Under the pieces are notes generated by a model that saw only the letters and a program-made list of their open reading frames with translations, had not been told where the DNA came from and made no database searches. A program made the translations under genes and the position numbers. Below, piece by piece: positions 11,841 through 23,006 of a stretch of DNA of 64,000 bases (within the stretch, counting starts at the first letter, position 1; every line of letters begins with the position of its first letter). This DNA is from Halichondria panicea (taxonomy: Eukaryota; Porifera; Demospongiae; Suberitida; Halichondriidae). The DNA lies in contig NC_087386.1 in the NCBI RefSeq assembly GCF_963675165.1, positions 2,296,169 to 2,360,168 on the forward strand, in the 5' to 3' direction.

Positions 11841-12239
11841 ACTATACCTGAATTCTCAAATGCAGCAGTGCTGTTGGTCCCAATAGCGGTAGTCGTGTGT
11901 GCAGTAGACAGTGGCTGGTATAGTAGAGGAATACAGAGTAGTTCCACACCACCCCCCACACGTAGAAGTGGGTGAACCACCTGCAGAGGGGAATAAAGAC
12001 CTCCTTAGACTGGGACAATGCAATTACAACAACTACAAGTCAGGACAGTCTCAGCTAGGGAGCTCACTATTGTAAATCACAATCCAGTACTTAGCTAGGT
12101 GTTACAAGCTAGACTTGTAGGGGGTTCTCGTTACAAGAGGGTTAGACTGATACACTGTATATATTGACCCTGACTGACCTCCTTGAGTCCAGAACCAATC
12201 CACAGTAGCCAGGAGATGCTCACATGCTGCATCAGCTGA

Positions 12240-13428
12240 TCAGCCATTAGCCTCTGGCACACGAGAGTGGTCGACCAGCTTCCCCGCTTTGTCACTGAGA
12301 TCTGCAAGTGTGTGTGTGTGTGTGTGTGTGTGGGGGTGGGGGGGGGGGGTGAGTGGGTGTGTGGGGGGTGAGTGGGTGTGAGAGGAAGGACATTCTGTAC
12401 TATATATAACAGTGGTAGCAACACTGAATTGAAACAGTACACACACAAGAAACTGCAAGTGCTGGTGTTGCCCAGCTGTGCATGTCCAATGCTGACACAG
12501 GAAAAAAGCATGACCTTATAATTAAGTCTACAAAATATGGATGGCAGATATAAATACGTACCAAACTCAATGAAGTGGTACGGTCGACTGGCTTTGTGTA
12601 CATCGTTGCCATGTTGCTCACTGAAGTCTTTGTGTAGATTCTCGAGGTAGTTAAAGGCCAGCTTGGCAGGATAGGTGAGGTCACACAGGGCGAGGTAGCA
12701 TATCCCCTCCTCAAGGATGTAGCTGTGTGGGGGGTCCATGTTAGTGTGTGTGCTTCAAGCTCAAAGTCATCGCCCCTCATCCACCATTAAACTGGAGTAT
12801 AATATCACCAACCAAGTTCCAACTATTCTTAGACTACATGTACACTGGTAGTTCCTTGTTAGACAATCACTATAGAGGGACCTATGTATAACACACACCA
12901 CTTACAATGTGTATGGTACAGTTAAGCAAATGCTCACAAACAAAAGGCCATCCATTGCATCAGTTTATACCATGACAGAGCACCAATCATCATACACACC
13001 ACGAGGCAATAATGACATTCACAGGAGAGTGCTTACTGGAACACCATACGACCCGGGTCACACTCGATTGAGCATCGAGGGGGGCTGACTGACGACAGCT
13101 TGCGGAATATCTGCTTGGCCTTGGGTTGGTATTCAGCATAATCCCGGCCAGACTGCAGAGGGAGAATGCAACAATTCAGTTAATTCAAGCTGTTAAAGAT
13201 AGCACACACTACACATGTATTATTCTAGCAAGGTTCTCTTTATATGTCTACAGAATCATGACTTGACAACTATTCATGTCACTGAGCTGCATACAGTACA
13301 GTGTCCTGATGGGACCAATGCAGACTGTACTGTATTATCTACTGTAGCTCCTCTACCTCTTCATTGACAATGGATGCTGACAGAGGTAGTCCATCACTGG
13401 CTCTGGCAATTAGTGTCAGGTGGGCCAT
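12240..13428 (-). pseudogene. SEC22: SEC22-like longin gene, truncated, copy 1
   Basis: Minus-strand exons: 13357-13428 (MAHLTLIARASDGLPLS...), 13037-13152, 12562-12722 and 12240-12301. The first three give a complete-looking longin domain with FHYILEEGICYL, KLAFNYLENLHKDF, SRPYHFIEF. SEC22 is an R-SNARE of ER-Golgi traffic with a longin domain, a SNARE helix and a membrane anchor. Here the last exon adds only LSDKAGKLVDHSR plus six residues and a stop. That is at most the second half of a SNARE motif, and there is no transmembrane anchor. The stop overlaps the SRD5A3 start (ATGGCTGA). It could still make a soluble longin-only protein, but I favour a truncated duplicate. Confidence 0.8.
12309..12374. 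repeat. TG/GGGTG-rich microsatellite in SEC22 intron 3
   Basis: (TG)n followed by G-rich GGGTGAGTGGGTG repeats on the plus strand. It sits just upstream (minus strand) of the last SEC22 exon and probably marks the breakpoint where the normal SNARE exon was lost. Confidence 0.8.
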
Positions 13429-13695
13429 TGTTCCTGAGCTCTTCTTTCTTCAGTGCTTCTTCTTCTGATACGTACGTACTTGCTTTAGTATGTTCTGTGC
13501 TCTATTTGGAACAATAATTATGTGTCCTTTGAACCCTTTCTTTATTGAACAATGTGTGTGTTGCTACAAGCCCCACCCCCTCATGCCTCTAGCCACCCAC
13601 AAAGAAATATAAGGGGCGTTCCAGATCAGACCTTTCTCTTGAAATGGCTGAATCTACAACACTGAATGCGCTATGCTGCTAGTTCCCCACAGTTG
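13429..13695. promoter_or_regulatory. Divergent promoter region, SEC22 (-) / ROCO gene 2 (+)
   Basis: Only 215 bp separate the SEC22 ATG (13428, minus) from the first ATG of the ROCO gene (13644). A TATA-like AATATAAG lies at 13605-13612, about 32 bp before that ATG. The arrangement is repeated in units B and C. The core-promoter call is inferred from position and motif only. Confidence 0.45.
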
Positions 13696-16600
13696 ATGGA
13701 GGATGGACTCACTGCTGTGGATAGGGTATGATATTCACATGATAGATAGATACTCAATGATCAGTGCATTCTCCTAGTGCCTAGATGTACTTGTTGACCA
13801 CCCATAAACACACTTGGCATCATTCATTCATCACAGTATAGTGCCTACACTCTACCCTGTCAGTGTGAGGTGTTTTATCTCATGTTGTTTCTCTCCACAT
13901 GTACCACTCTCTCTGGATGGACAACAGGAATGGATTAAGGTACGTATTTAGTATGATCACATTCTACCAAGCTGACATGCTTGTGCTCTGAGCACTCGTT
14001 GTTAGGAGGTAGACAGTGTAAAGAAGAGCACATACGGATAACTGAATGTGATACTATTGCTTAATTGAGACAAGTAGATCTACTCGTATAGTAGTACCTG
14101 AAAGTATGCATGGTTAATCAAGTGTTTCAGTCTGCATGTTTGGCTGTCCACAATTGTTTCCCCTCCCCTGTGTCATGAAATCACCAGTGTACTGTATCAC
14201 TGCACTAATGTTCTCTTCCTTCCATTTCATGCATCTCCACCTCACCTTTGACTGACCCTCTGAAACAACAGCTTGTAAGTTGGTGTGTGTTGTCAGAGTA
14301 TTTAGTGTCTGTTGCATATTCTGTGATGTTTCTACTTCCCCATTATTACTCTTGTGTGTGTGCAGTGCCATAGTGTTATATAGGGAAATATTTAATATGA
14401 TCACATTCAACCTCGTAATCATTCATTTACTATCTTCCCACTGTTTGCCCTGTGGACTCTCCCTCTCTGGATCAACAGTATGTAAGTTGTGTTTGCACAT
14501 GCACACTCATTTTAATGGTTACTATAGGAACTCGTAAATTGTATTTTGTCTCTTTTCATAATTATTGCCAACTTGGTATTAGCCGAGGCCCACACAACTT
14601 ATTAGGTTGTAGTTTTAATATTCGTAGAATATACACCTAAGTTCATTAGTTGGTACGTACATTATCGTGTTTGTCTCTTCCCATGCACACACACTCATTC
14701 CTATGTTGGACCACACACTGATTTGGACTATTGTAGGAGGTGAGCTTCTTACGAGTACTCAATGTCCACACACTAAAATGGTTCAGCTGCAATGTGTACG
14801 GATGTACTGGTTACCTAGCATCATTAGCGTGTGTCCCTTGTCCTCTAGAGCTGACCCTCTCCCTCGTATAGGGTAGACCACGGCTTTAAACTTGTTCAAT
14901 TCGTAATCCCATTTTACGGGCACAAGTTCGAAATACCACCATTGTGTACATTGTGTACATGTAAATTTGTGTTTATGTAAATTCCCCAACCAATTAAGTG
15001 CCTACTGAACCTAAAACTTGTTGCCTATTTCTCAATATTTCCCCAACTTTTTTAGAGCTTTTCTATACCAGGTCTAGCCACTTGTTGCTGTGTGTAGTCA
15101 GTCCCATACACACCAGCGTTCAACTGATCTGATGTCTTGTATATGTGTTAAGATTAAATCTCACCCTCACATGTACCATTTGATGTGTCTCAGGATGCCA
15201 TTGAGGTATGTTGTGATTGTGTGTGTGTCTCATGAAGTGCAGGTGTTGTATTGTACGACAAACAAATCATATGTATCAAAGTTGTACATGTAAGATGCTT
15301 GTTGTACCGTTTACCGTCCCTTCCACTGACCCACCCACTGACCCTTCCATTATCTGCTATTGCTAGTACTGAGTACCTGTGTGTGTACTAGCCAGTGTGT
15401 GTACTACCAGTGTTCATATCAGTCTCTCCTCACATGTACCCTCTGTGGACTGTTACTCAACAACAGCGCGTGAGTTTATTGCATGTACATATAATGGCGT
15501 ACTAGGCTGACTTGTATACATGTACTACTGCATGAAGGCAGAAAGAATAACTTGCGTGACTATATTTAGGATTAGTACGTACTGAAAGTTTCATGCTGTA
15601 CAGACGTGTACTTGCAATAATTGATGTATACATGTGTGAATGCATTCGTGTATTTGAAAATGTTCATTTCTCTACATGTCCGTGTCCTACTGCTTGTTAA
15701 TGTGACTACTGCTAATGATTACTGGAACAACAGTGGGTAAGTTACAGTATGCAGACATGTATGAATGCACTCACTGCTCCTACCATCATCCCCCTCTCTC
15801 TGTTTCCATGTGTGTCTTACGCTGGTGTCTCATTGGACTAAACAGAAGGTGAGCGGGACACTGCACTGACTTGTGACTGTACTTGTGTCAGTAATGTTTG
15901 AGTTGCATGAGTACATGTGTATTGGCATTCATAGTGTACAGGTTTGTGATTATATTCTTTTCTCTCTCCCTACATTTCCATGGTTACTGAATATCTGGAA
16001 CGATAGAAAGTGAGTCAAACAATGTTGGCAAAAATATACCGTACACCTCATGATATGTGCATTCAGTTTGTAATAGTCTCATATCCTTCCTTACCTGACT
16101 CTAGTAGCTATATAATACTGGTTGCTCCTATACACAACTCATAATGTGTGACCACAAACACACAGTCTAACTTCTCTTGTCTTGTTCACCTTGTCCAGGA
16201 TAAGGCTAGGTATGAGAGGGAACTGAAGCATCATGAGACGGTGAGTGTTGACAGTTGCACTTACTACTCTCGTGGTAAGAGTGGTACACGTAGTCTAGCA
16301 GAACGACTATGTGTGTACATGTACTGTCCATTGTATGATGAATGTTTGCTTTTTGTCTACCTTTGTGTATGCTTTATATGTCCACTTTTACTGTTTGACT
16401 GTGTGAGGTTATACCGTATAGCGGGTAAATATAATAATTTTTATTATTATGATATTCTCGCCAAGGTTGGTGGTTGCTGATTTTGATAATTTGTACATTT
16501 GTATCAGCTGCATGTTCTATTTAGTGGAATGCTCATTCAGTCGTATATAAAGTTTATAATGATATTTTTACTCCCCCAGAGAAGAGCTGCCCTCCAACAG

Positions 16601-19600
16601 AGACTGTCTGGTGACATCACTGACCAGGACCGGAGACAACTGCAGGGAGAGCTGGAGGAGGTGGAGAGGGGGATCAAGAAGTGTGTCTCAGAGATACAAG
16701 GATGTGAGGGGAGGATACCTATCCATGAGAATGCTATTGCTGAGACACGAGGACGAGGAGAGGAGAGGCAGAGAAAGGAAGGTGAGGGGAGCAAGGAACT
16801 TTATAGTACAGTGAGTGTTGATGCTCATAGTTGCAATCACTCGTACCTGCGCAACTTACATGTAGTGTGTTATTAGTAGACTGTACCTACAGCTGTTGTG
16901 AGGTCCTCATACTTTATATAATCGTGTTATTGCAAAAGCGCTGGCTCCACCCACAACCTTTTCGTTCGCCTATCACATGTGTTGTGTTGCTAGGCAACTG
17001 CCCCTGATTGTGCACACTACAGTGTACTAGAGCATTGTTCCTGTTACTACTCTACACACTGTGGTGGTATGGATATGGTTTATTGGACTTTATTAATACC
17101 AACTTTCAATGATTTGGGTTCGTGACGTTGTACTGTGTTACTTAATTATGACATCATCATGTTAATTCAAGCATAGCACATTCCTGTAGTGATCAGCCAC
17201 ATCATTATTACCCAGTACATGTATTCCCTGTCATTGGTGGGTCACCCACTTAGCAAGCTTTAAAGGTTTACGATTTAAAGGTGGTTATGTTCAGCTGCTT
17301 CATGTCCTTCATTTCCACTGGCACTTCATTGGCTTCTTACATATACGCACAGCTGCTGTGTCCAGTTAGATCTATTTTAAAGCAGTTACCGTATATACCG
17401 CAAAATTTTCGAGGGGCTATATTTTCGCTGATTTCATGGGTTAGCAATCCACGAAAATTGTACCAATTATCTGCTATAACATGCAAAGATTAAAGCGTGG
17501 CTTCTGGTAAGCGGTCAACCCACAAACAGTGCAACGAAATGCTTTAGAGGTCATTCCACGAAATATAAGTGCCTCGAAAATTTCGCACTATAAGGTATTA
17601 TGTACATGTATATATCATACGTATGTAATCATGTTCTTATCAACTATTTGCTCCACCCACCACCTTTTTAAGCTTGCGTTGCTAGGCAACTGACTGTATT
17701 GTACAGTTTAGGCAGACTAGCAATCATTTTATGAGCCCGAGGGCGAGTTGCATAAAACATGATGCTATTGTTATGTGTTTTATACCTCACCAAATTATGC
17801 TTTAAGGCGACGTGATCGGACTGTATGACATTTATACATACTTGTTGCCTTTATATTGTTTACATGTTTTCCAGACCTCAATGTAATGTTCATTCCATTG
17901 TTCATTCCCCCACCCACTCACAACCACCATCCTTTTAATTATGTGTTTTGCTTCATATCCATTGGGTTGTGGGGCGTACCCTCTACTGTGCTTACTACAT
18001 GTGTACTTAATAGTGACATCCATGAATGCAAGCATAGCACATTCCTGCATGTAATGATCGGTTTAATCACATGCATCATAATTATGGTGACATCATAATA
18101 ATAGTCCATCTTGTCACCCAGCTCTGAAGTATTGCATAGTTAACATTCCTAACACCACATACACACGTCTTGTTTAGAATCGAAGCGGTTGTTTGATGAG
18201 GGGATGAAGCACGGACACGTCTTGGTCAACATTGTCAACATGCTCGTGTTTGGACCGGCGGGAACAGGGAAGACCAACCTCAAGCACCTGCTAACTGACA
18301 AGCCCCCTCCACTACAGCGTGACAGCACTCCTTGTATGGAAAAGCCAGTACGCATTCGACCCGTGTCCAACACGAAATTCAAGTCAACTGGAAGAGGCTG
18401 GGAAGAGATGTCTCAGCCAAAGCTGCGCAAGCTACTTGCTCAAATCATCGCTAAGTTACCAAAAGAAAGTGCCGATCCATCCACCGCATCAAGGGTTGCC
18501 GAGAGCTTGAAGAAGATGACCACAACCGAGTTAATTTCGGGTCCCGATTCTGATTCAGATGATTCATATTTTAGTTGCAATGAGTACCTTTCTGATTCCC
18601 AATCCAGCAACGATTCTGATGGACTTTTCGACTCCGATGAACTTTCTGGCTCTGCAAGAATGTTGGACGAAGCCATCGATGAAGTGATAGCGAGTGTAGT
18701 GAGTGGTGTGGCAGAAGAGCTGAAGCCAGCCACACAGGGAACTGACCAACTGTCGAGCAGTGACCAGCAAGAAGGAGAACTGTTCGATTCCAACTGGGTG
18801 TATGTTACCGACTGCGGCGGCCAGCCGCAATTCCACGACATCAGCCCTCTCTTCATCAAGCACATTTCGGTGGCGTTGATAGTCCTGCGTTTGATTGACG
18901 AACTCTCCAGTTTCCCTTCTGACGAGTACTACAAGGATGGGCAGCTTGTTGGTAGTCCTTGTGCATCTCACATGACCCTTGGGGAGACACTTCAGAGTCT
19001 CATTCGATCCATTGAGTCCCATACCTCACAAGACAAGAAGCCGAAGATGATCTTTGTGGGCACATTCTTTGATCAGCTGAAAAGCTCGGATACACTTATC
19101 GAGAGGAATCAAGAGATTCTCGACATGCTGCCACCCGATATCAAGAAGCTATTGGTGTACGAAAATCTTGGATTGAACAATCTGATTTTTGGTCTCAACA
19201 CAATCAGCCGAGAAGAAGATTCACTGGCCACTGCCAATAGGATTAGAATTGCTATTGAGCGCTCTATTCCGCTACAAGTCAAAATGCCCATCTGGTGGTC
19301 CTTCTTGGATTCACTTCTCCAGAGTTTGTCTGCCAGTCTCGAGCGAGGTGTACTAGGCATTGAAGAATGTCTCCAATTAGCCACTCGATTTGGTTATTTG
19401 CTCCAAGATCTTGAAGCTGCTCTGGTCTTCTTTGACAACGTGTGTATAGCGCACTACTATCCCTCCATTCTCCCCAACACAGTGTTTGTGGATGCCCAGA
19501 TTCCACTAGACAAGATCACCGAGCTCTCACAGCACGCCATTTTTCTGAGGAATGCACACTCTACTATTAGCCCAGGAGGGACAGGCGCCGAATGGAAGAG

Positions 19601-20894
19601 ATTTCGAGACGAGGGCATAATCACTTTAAAGTTTCTACGATTCTTTAAGAAGCATTACGTTGAAGGCATCTTTTCTCCAGAAGATATGCTGTTGATCATG
19701 AAATATCTTCTCGTGATTGCTCCCATTCCTCTAGTGGAAGCCACTATCCACCAAGCCGAGTTCTTCATGCCATCTCTACTCACATCGATCCCACCTGCTG
19801 AGCTAGACAAAATCCGTTCCTCCTTCACAATATCACCCTTCGCTATCTACTTTCGTAGTGGGTGTATTCGCTCTGGGGTATTTTGCTGTCTAGTTGTGGA
19901 CGTGATCAAGAGGCTGGGCTGGAAAGTGTTGCTTCCTTCAGGAGAAGCAAGCATTTTAGCTAAAAATTGCATTCAGCTTGAAATCCCCAATCTCCCGTGC
20001 ACCGTGGCTCTGATCGACTCCTTCTCGTATCTTGAAGTGTATATCGATGTGCTTTTTGCTCTTCGCAAACAAGTATGCCCTACAATTCGAAACGAAATTT
20101 TGATCAGCATTAAATCGTCGTGTGAAATGTTGCATTACAACAACGACATACCCAAGACAGCCATCTTTTGCCCATGCAGCAAGAAAAGCACTGGAAGCAT
20201 CCGCAAATTGCACCTTGCTGATGTGAGCGAACGAAATGGCTGTAAGTTTTGGAAGTGCTCCCTTCAGACACGTGTGTGGGGAGAGCTCAGTGATGAAGAT
20301 AGAATCTGGCTGGACGATAGCGAAGGTTCTGGTGAGTACAGTGATTTTTAATATTAAAATTTATATTTTGTTTTCCCCTCAATTAGATGTATCATCCTCT
20401 GTTGCGAGTGATATGTGTACAAAAAAGACACTGAGTAACCAGCAGCAACAATCTGGTAAGCACATGCATGGCAAGTATTAGAGTGTCGTATAGTTTCATT
20501 TTAGATATTATCTGATATTGAATTTCATGTTTTTTCTTTAGGTAAATTGCAATCATCCTCTGTAATCGAAGATGTGTGCAGGAAGACTGGAGTGACTGAT
20601 CAACAGCTCGATCAAGAAATCCCTGAGAGTGAAATCTACTGTGTAGCTAAACACATTGAGATGACACCCGGCTTGCTTGAAAGACTCAAACTCAATACTG
20701 CTGAAAAAAGCGATGCTACTCAAAAGAGAAACAATGAAGGCAATCAAGCTGGAGTGGCTCATGCGTTGAGTGTGTGGCGAAGTGTGAATCCTTACAGAGC
20801 TACCTTCAGGGCCTTGGTGGAAATTGCCATAGGACTGAGAAGAGGAGACACTGCTACAGACATTTGTAGATTCATTGTAAAGAATACGAGTTAA
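13696..20894 (+). CDS. Microexon coiled-coil ROCO GTPase with single Death domain, gene 2
   Basis: Exons: 13696-13725, 13928-13939, 14272-14274, 14479-14481, 14737-14739, 15194-15205, 15467-15469, 15734-15736, 15846-15848, 16007-16009, 16199-16240, 16580-16781, 18178-20331, 20387-20455 and 20542-20894 (TAA); 2895 nt, 964 aa. The start is the ATG at 13696. The paralogs start at the equivalent of 13644, but here a 7-bp insertion puts TAG into that frame. The N-terminus is a charged coiled coil. The P-loop is at 18252-18275, then DCGGQ, a COR-like region and a linker exon. The last exon is one continuous Death domain (CVAKHIE to DICRF). It lacks the separate Death-domain exon of genes 1, 3 and 4. 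The acidic-serine loop between P-loop and DCGG is longest here. Function is inferred: a GTPase-switched, Death-fold signalling sensor. Confidence 0.82.
13928..16240 (+). other. Microexon run of ROCO gene 2
   Basis: Nine exons of 12, 3, 3, 3, 12, 3, 3, 3 and 3 nt followed by a 42-nt exon, each between an AG acceptor (mostly AACAACAG, AACAG or GATAG) and a GTRAGT-like donor. They translate as EWIK, L, Y, E, DAIE, R, W, K, K, then DKARYERELKHHET, all in phase 0. The concatenation is a plausible amphipathic helix leading into RRAALQQRL of the 202-nt exon. Introns are about 110-460 nt. No transcript evidence is available to me. The support is consensus splice sites, frame, helix character and conservation of the arrangement in two paralogs. 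Confidence 0.75.
16782..18177 (+). other. Long intron linking coiled-coil and GTPase exons, gene 2
   Basis: An intron of 1.4 kb whose donor (G|GTGAGG, phase 1) and acceptor (TTGTTTAG|AA) join in frame to give RKE-ESKRLFDE. It holds the unit A/B junction near 17238 and an inverted-repeat element at 17387-17597. No other coding exon is recognised in it. Confidence 0.6.
17387..17597. mobile_element. Inverted-repeat element in ROCO intron, unit B
   Basis: About 210 bp with ends TACCGTATATACCGC and, inverted, TACCTTATAGTGCG, followed on both sides by AAATTTTCGAGG words. The equivalent copy in unit C is at about 34385-34594. Units A and D carry other DNA at this place. Confidence 0.6.
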
Positions 20895-21331
20895 ACTGAC
20901 TGAAACTGAATTTTTTTAAATGTCTTGTTTTTATTGATGCTGTGTGTCTGCAATGCTCTTTTCTGGGCACATTACATGTATTATGGTGGCATATATTGCA
21001 CTCAGCCCTCGGGCGCCATCTCTGTGAAAAGTTGAACTGAGCATGCGCAGTATGAATTTAGCAACACACATGCAGTGAGTCGGAGTTCAAAGGTCAAATA
21101 CAGCCGCTAAGTCCAAAGTGCAGCTGTATAGAATAAAACCGTAAAATCGTGGTCTTGAAATATTGAAATCCAACCTTGAAGACAAAGAGACTCTCTACTT
21201 TGTTTATTTTTCCTCCTACTATGAACAGGTTATAGCTGACAGGGTGAGTTGCAATATAATACTTATCAAATGAGTGTACAGTGCAGCACATAGAGCTAGT
21301 CTAAAGTAGAACCATTGTACAGATAGTGACA
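20895..21331. other. Spacer between ROCO gene 2 and EDEM3 copy 2
   Basis: Homologous to 4883-5262, with a short extra segment near 20990-21025 (GCCCTCGGGCGCCATC) not seen in unit A. No coding content is seen. Confidence 0.55.
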
Positions 21332-22838
21332 ATGGTATTGTACGTGTGGGGAGTGGTGATTGTGTGCTCCCTACTACTCACTCATCACAATGGCGCACTA
21401 TCAATGGGCCCCACTGAAAAAAAACACTACAAGTAAGTGTGTGTGTGTACACATTACCCTAGTCCTAGTAGTAGTCTAGAGGTTCCCATACTGGCCTTAT
21501 TGTGTACCTACCTCAGCCTTTATTGTGTGGGAGGAATTTTGGTTTGTATGATTTGATTTTAATATTTTGGTTTCCAGGGACAAGGTTCTGGAGATGTTCA
21601 ATCATGCCTACCGTTCATACATGGTGAGCCTATCACGTGACGTGTCTATCTAATCACATGACTCTGATTTACGCTGCTGACAGGACTTTGCATATCCTGC
21701 TGATGAGTTGATGCCACTGACGTGTAAGGGGCGTGTCTGGGGGTGGAGCAAGGACGAGGGGACATTGACTTTACCCTGGGCAGGTTCTCCCTCACTCTCA
21801 TAGACACACTGGACACTCTGGCTGTGAGTCAAGTATATATATATAGTGTGTGTGTGGTCAGGGCAACCACATCCCCTGAGGCCCTATTGGAGGAGAAGCT
21901 ATGTAACTTATTTAGAAGCCATTACCATGAATTAAGTAGCTACTGTGTTTGTTTGGAGATGGTTTCCTGTATTGAATAGTTAATATAGATGCTTCCACCA
22001 GAGGCTCCTCTCTTACCTTGACTTCCTTCCCCTATATCTGAATCAGTACAATACACTATATGAGAGGAAGCTGTACTCTAACTGTACTGTACATGGTAGC
22101 CTGTTACTATTAAAGGGGCAGGAGCAATCTCCCCCTCCACCAATGTACATGTGTTTGTCCCCTCAGGTAATTGGTTCGGTTGATGAGTTTTCCTCGGCTG
22201 TACAAAAAGTCATGACAGACATTAGCTTCGACAGTGACTTGGTGGTATCAGTGTTTGAGACCAACATACGTGTGCTAGGTGGTTTACTGGGAGGTCACTT
22301 TGCTGCCCTGGCTCTCAAAGAGAAGGGCTACCATCAGCTGGCTTGGTATGATGGGGGGCTGCTCAGAATGGCAGTGGAAGTGGGGAACAGACTACTGCCT
22401 GCTTTCAACACCACCACAGGTCTCCCCTATCCAAAGGTGACTGCTCTGTACTCTGAAAAATAGCCAACAGAAAATGCAGTTCAAAATGTTATACCAAATT
22501 TGAAACTGGTCTTAGTCCTAAGTGTACAGTATGTCATGTGGATAATACAACCTGTACATATGTAGAAAGTGCTTTATTATAGATAGGCAAATCTCTGTTG
22601 CAAGTGCACTGCAATCCACTGTACTGTGCAAAATTGCCAACAGAAAATACAGTCCATTCTGTACTAAAATTGAAACTTGTAGATAATACAACCGTTACAT
22701 GTGCTGTATTATATTGTGCCTCTCCTCAGATCAACCTTCGCCACGGTATGGGCTACCCTAACATGGAGAAGACAACGTGCACGGCATGTGCTGGGTCCAT
22801 GATCCTTGAGTTTGCTGCCCTCAGTAGACTAACAGGTG

Positions 22839-23006
<168 letters not shown>

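Larger units (their letters stand above)
11081..12247 (-). pseudogene. SRD5A3: SRD5A3 (polyprenol reductase) remnants, copy 1
   Basis: On the minus strand, from 12247 downward, short exons resemble SRD5A3, the ER membrane reductase that makes dolichol from polyprenol. Exon 1 starts MADQLMQHVSISW (ATG at 12245-12247) but has lost about 125 bp relative to unit B. A second exon near 11995 reads SKEVFIPLCRWFTHFY. A third, ending at 11288 on its 5' side, reads LLFLWAYTHQYRCHV. The central RRLFECL exon is gone, and the conserved C-terminal catalytic region is missing. Two inverted-repeat elements are inserted between exons. The gene cannot encode a working enzyme. Confidence 0.8.
1..17237. repeat. 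Tandem unit A of a ~17-kb segmental array
   Basis: This is the first unit of the array. The sequence at position 1 (GGGTCACCCACTTAGCAAGC, one base in) recurs at about 17239 and 34234, which sets a period near 17 kb. The order of contents is ROCO gene 3' half, EDEM3, DUSP12 fragment, SRD5A3 and SEC22 on the minus strand, then the 5' half of the next ROCO gene. Introns and spacers match the later units closely by eye. Unit A alone keeps EDEM3 exons 12-14. It lacks two transposon insertions that units B and C carry in the microexon region. Confidence 0.9.

Noticed and set aside
14335-14380. Possible extra microexon after GTGTGTGCAG
   Set aside because: An acceptor-like word is present, but no donor follows at a useful distance and the sequence does not vary between units as the true microexons do.
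16782-16876. Extension of the 202-nt coiled-coil exon to a stop
   Set aside because: The frame stays open to a stop and could give a short isoform, but the GAAG|GTGAGG donor joins in phase to the GTPase exon in all three genes, which is the simpler model.
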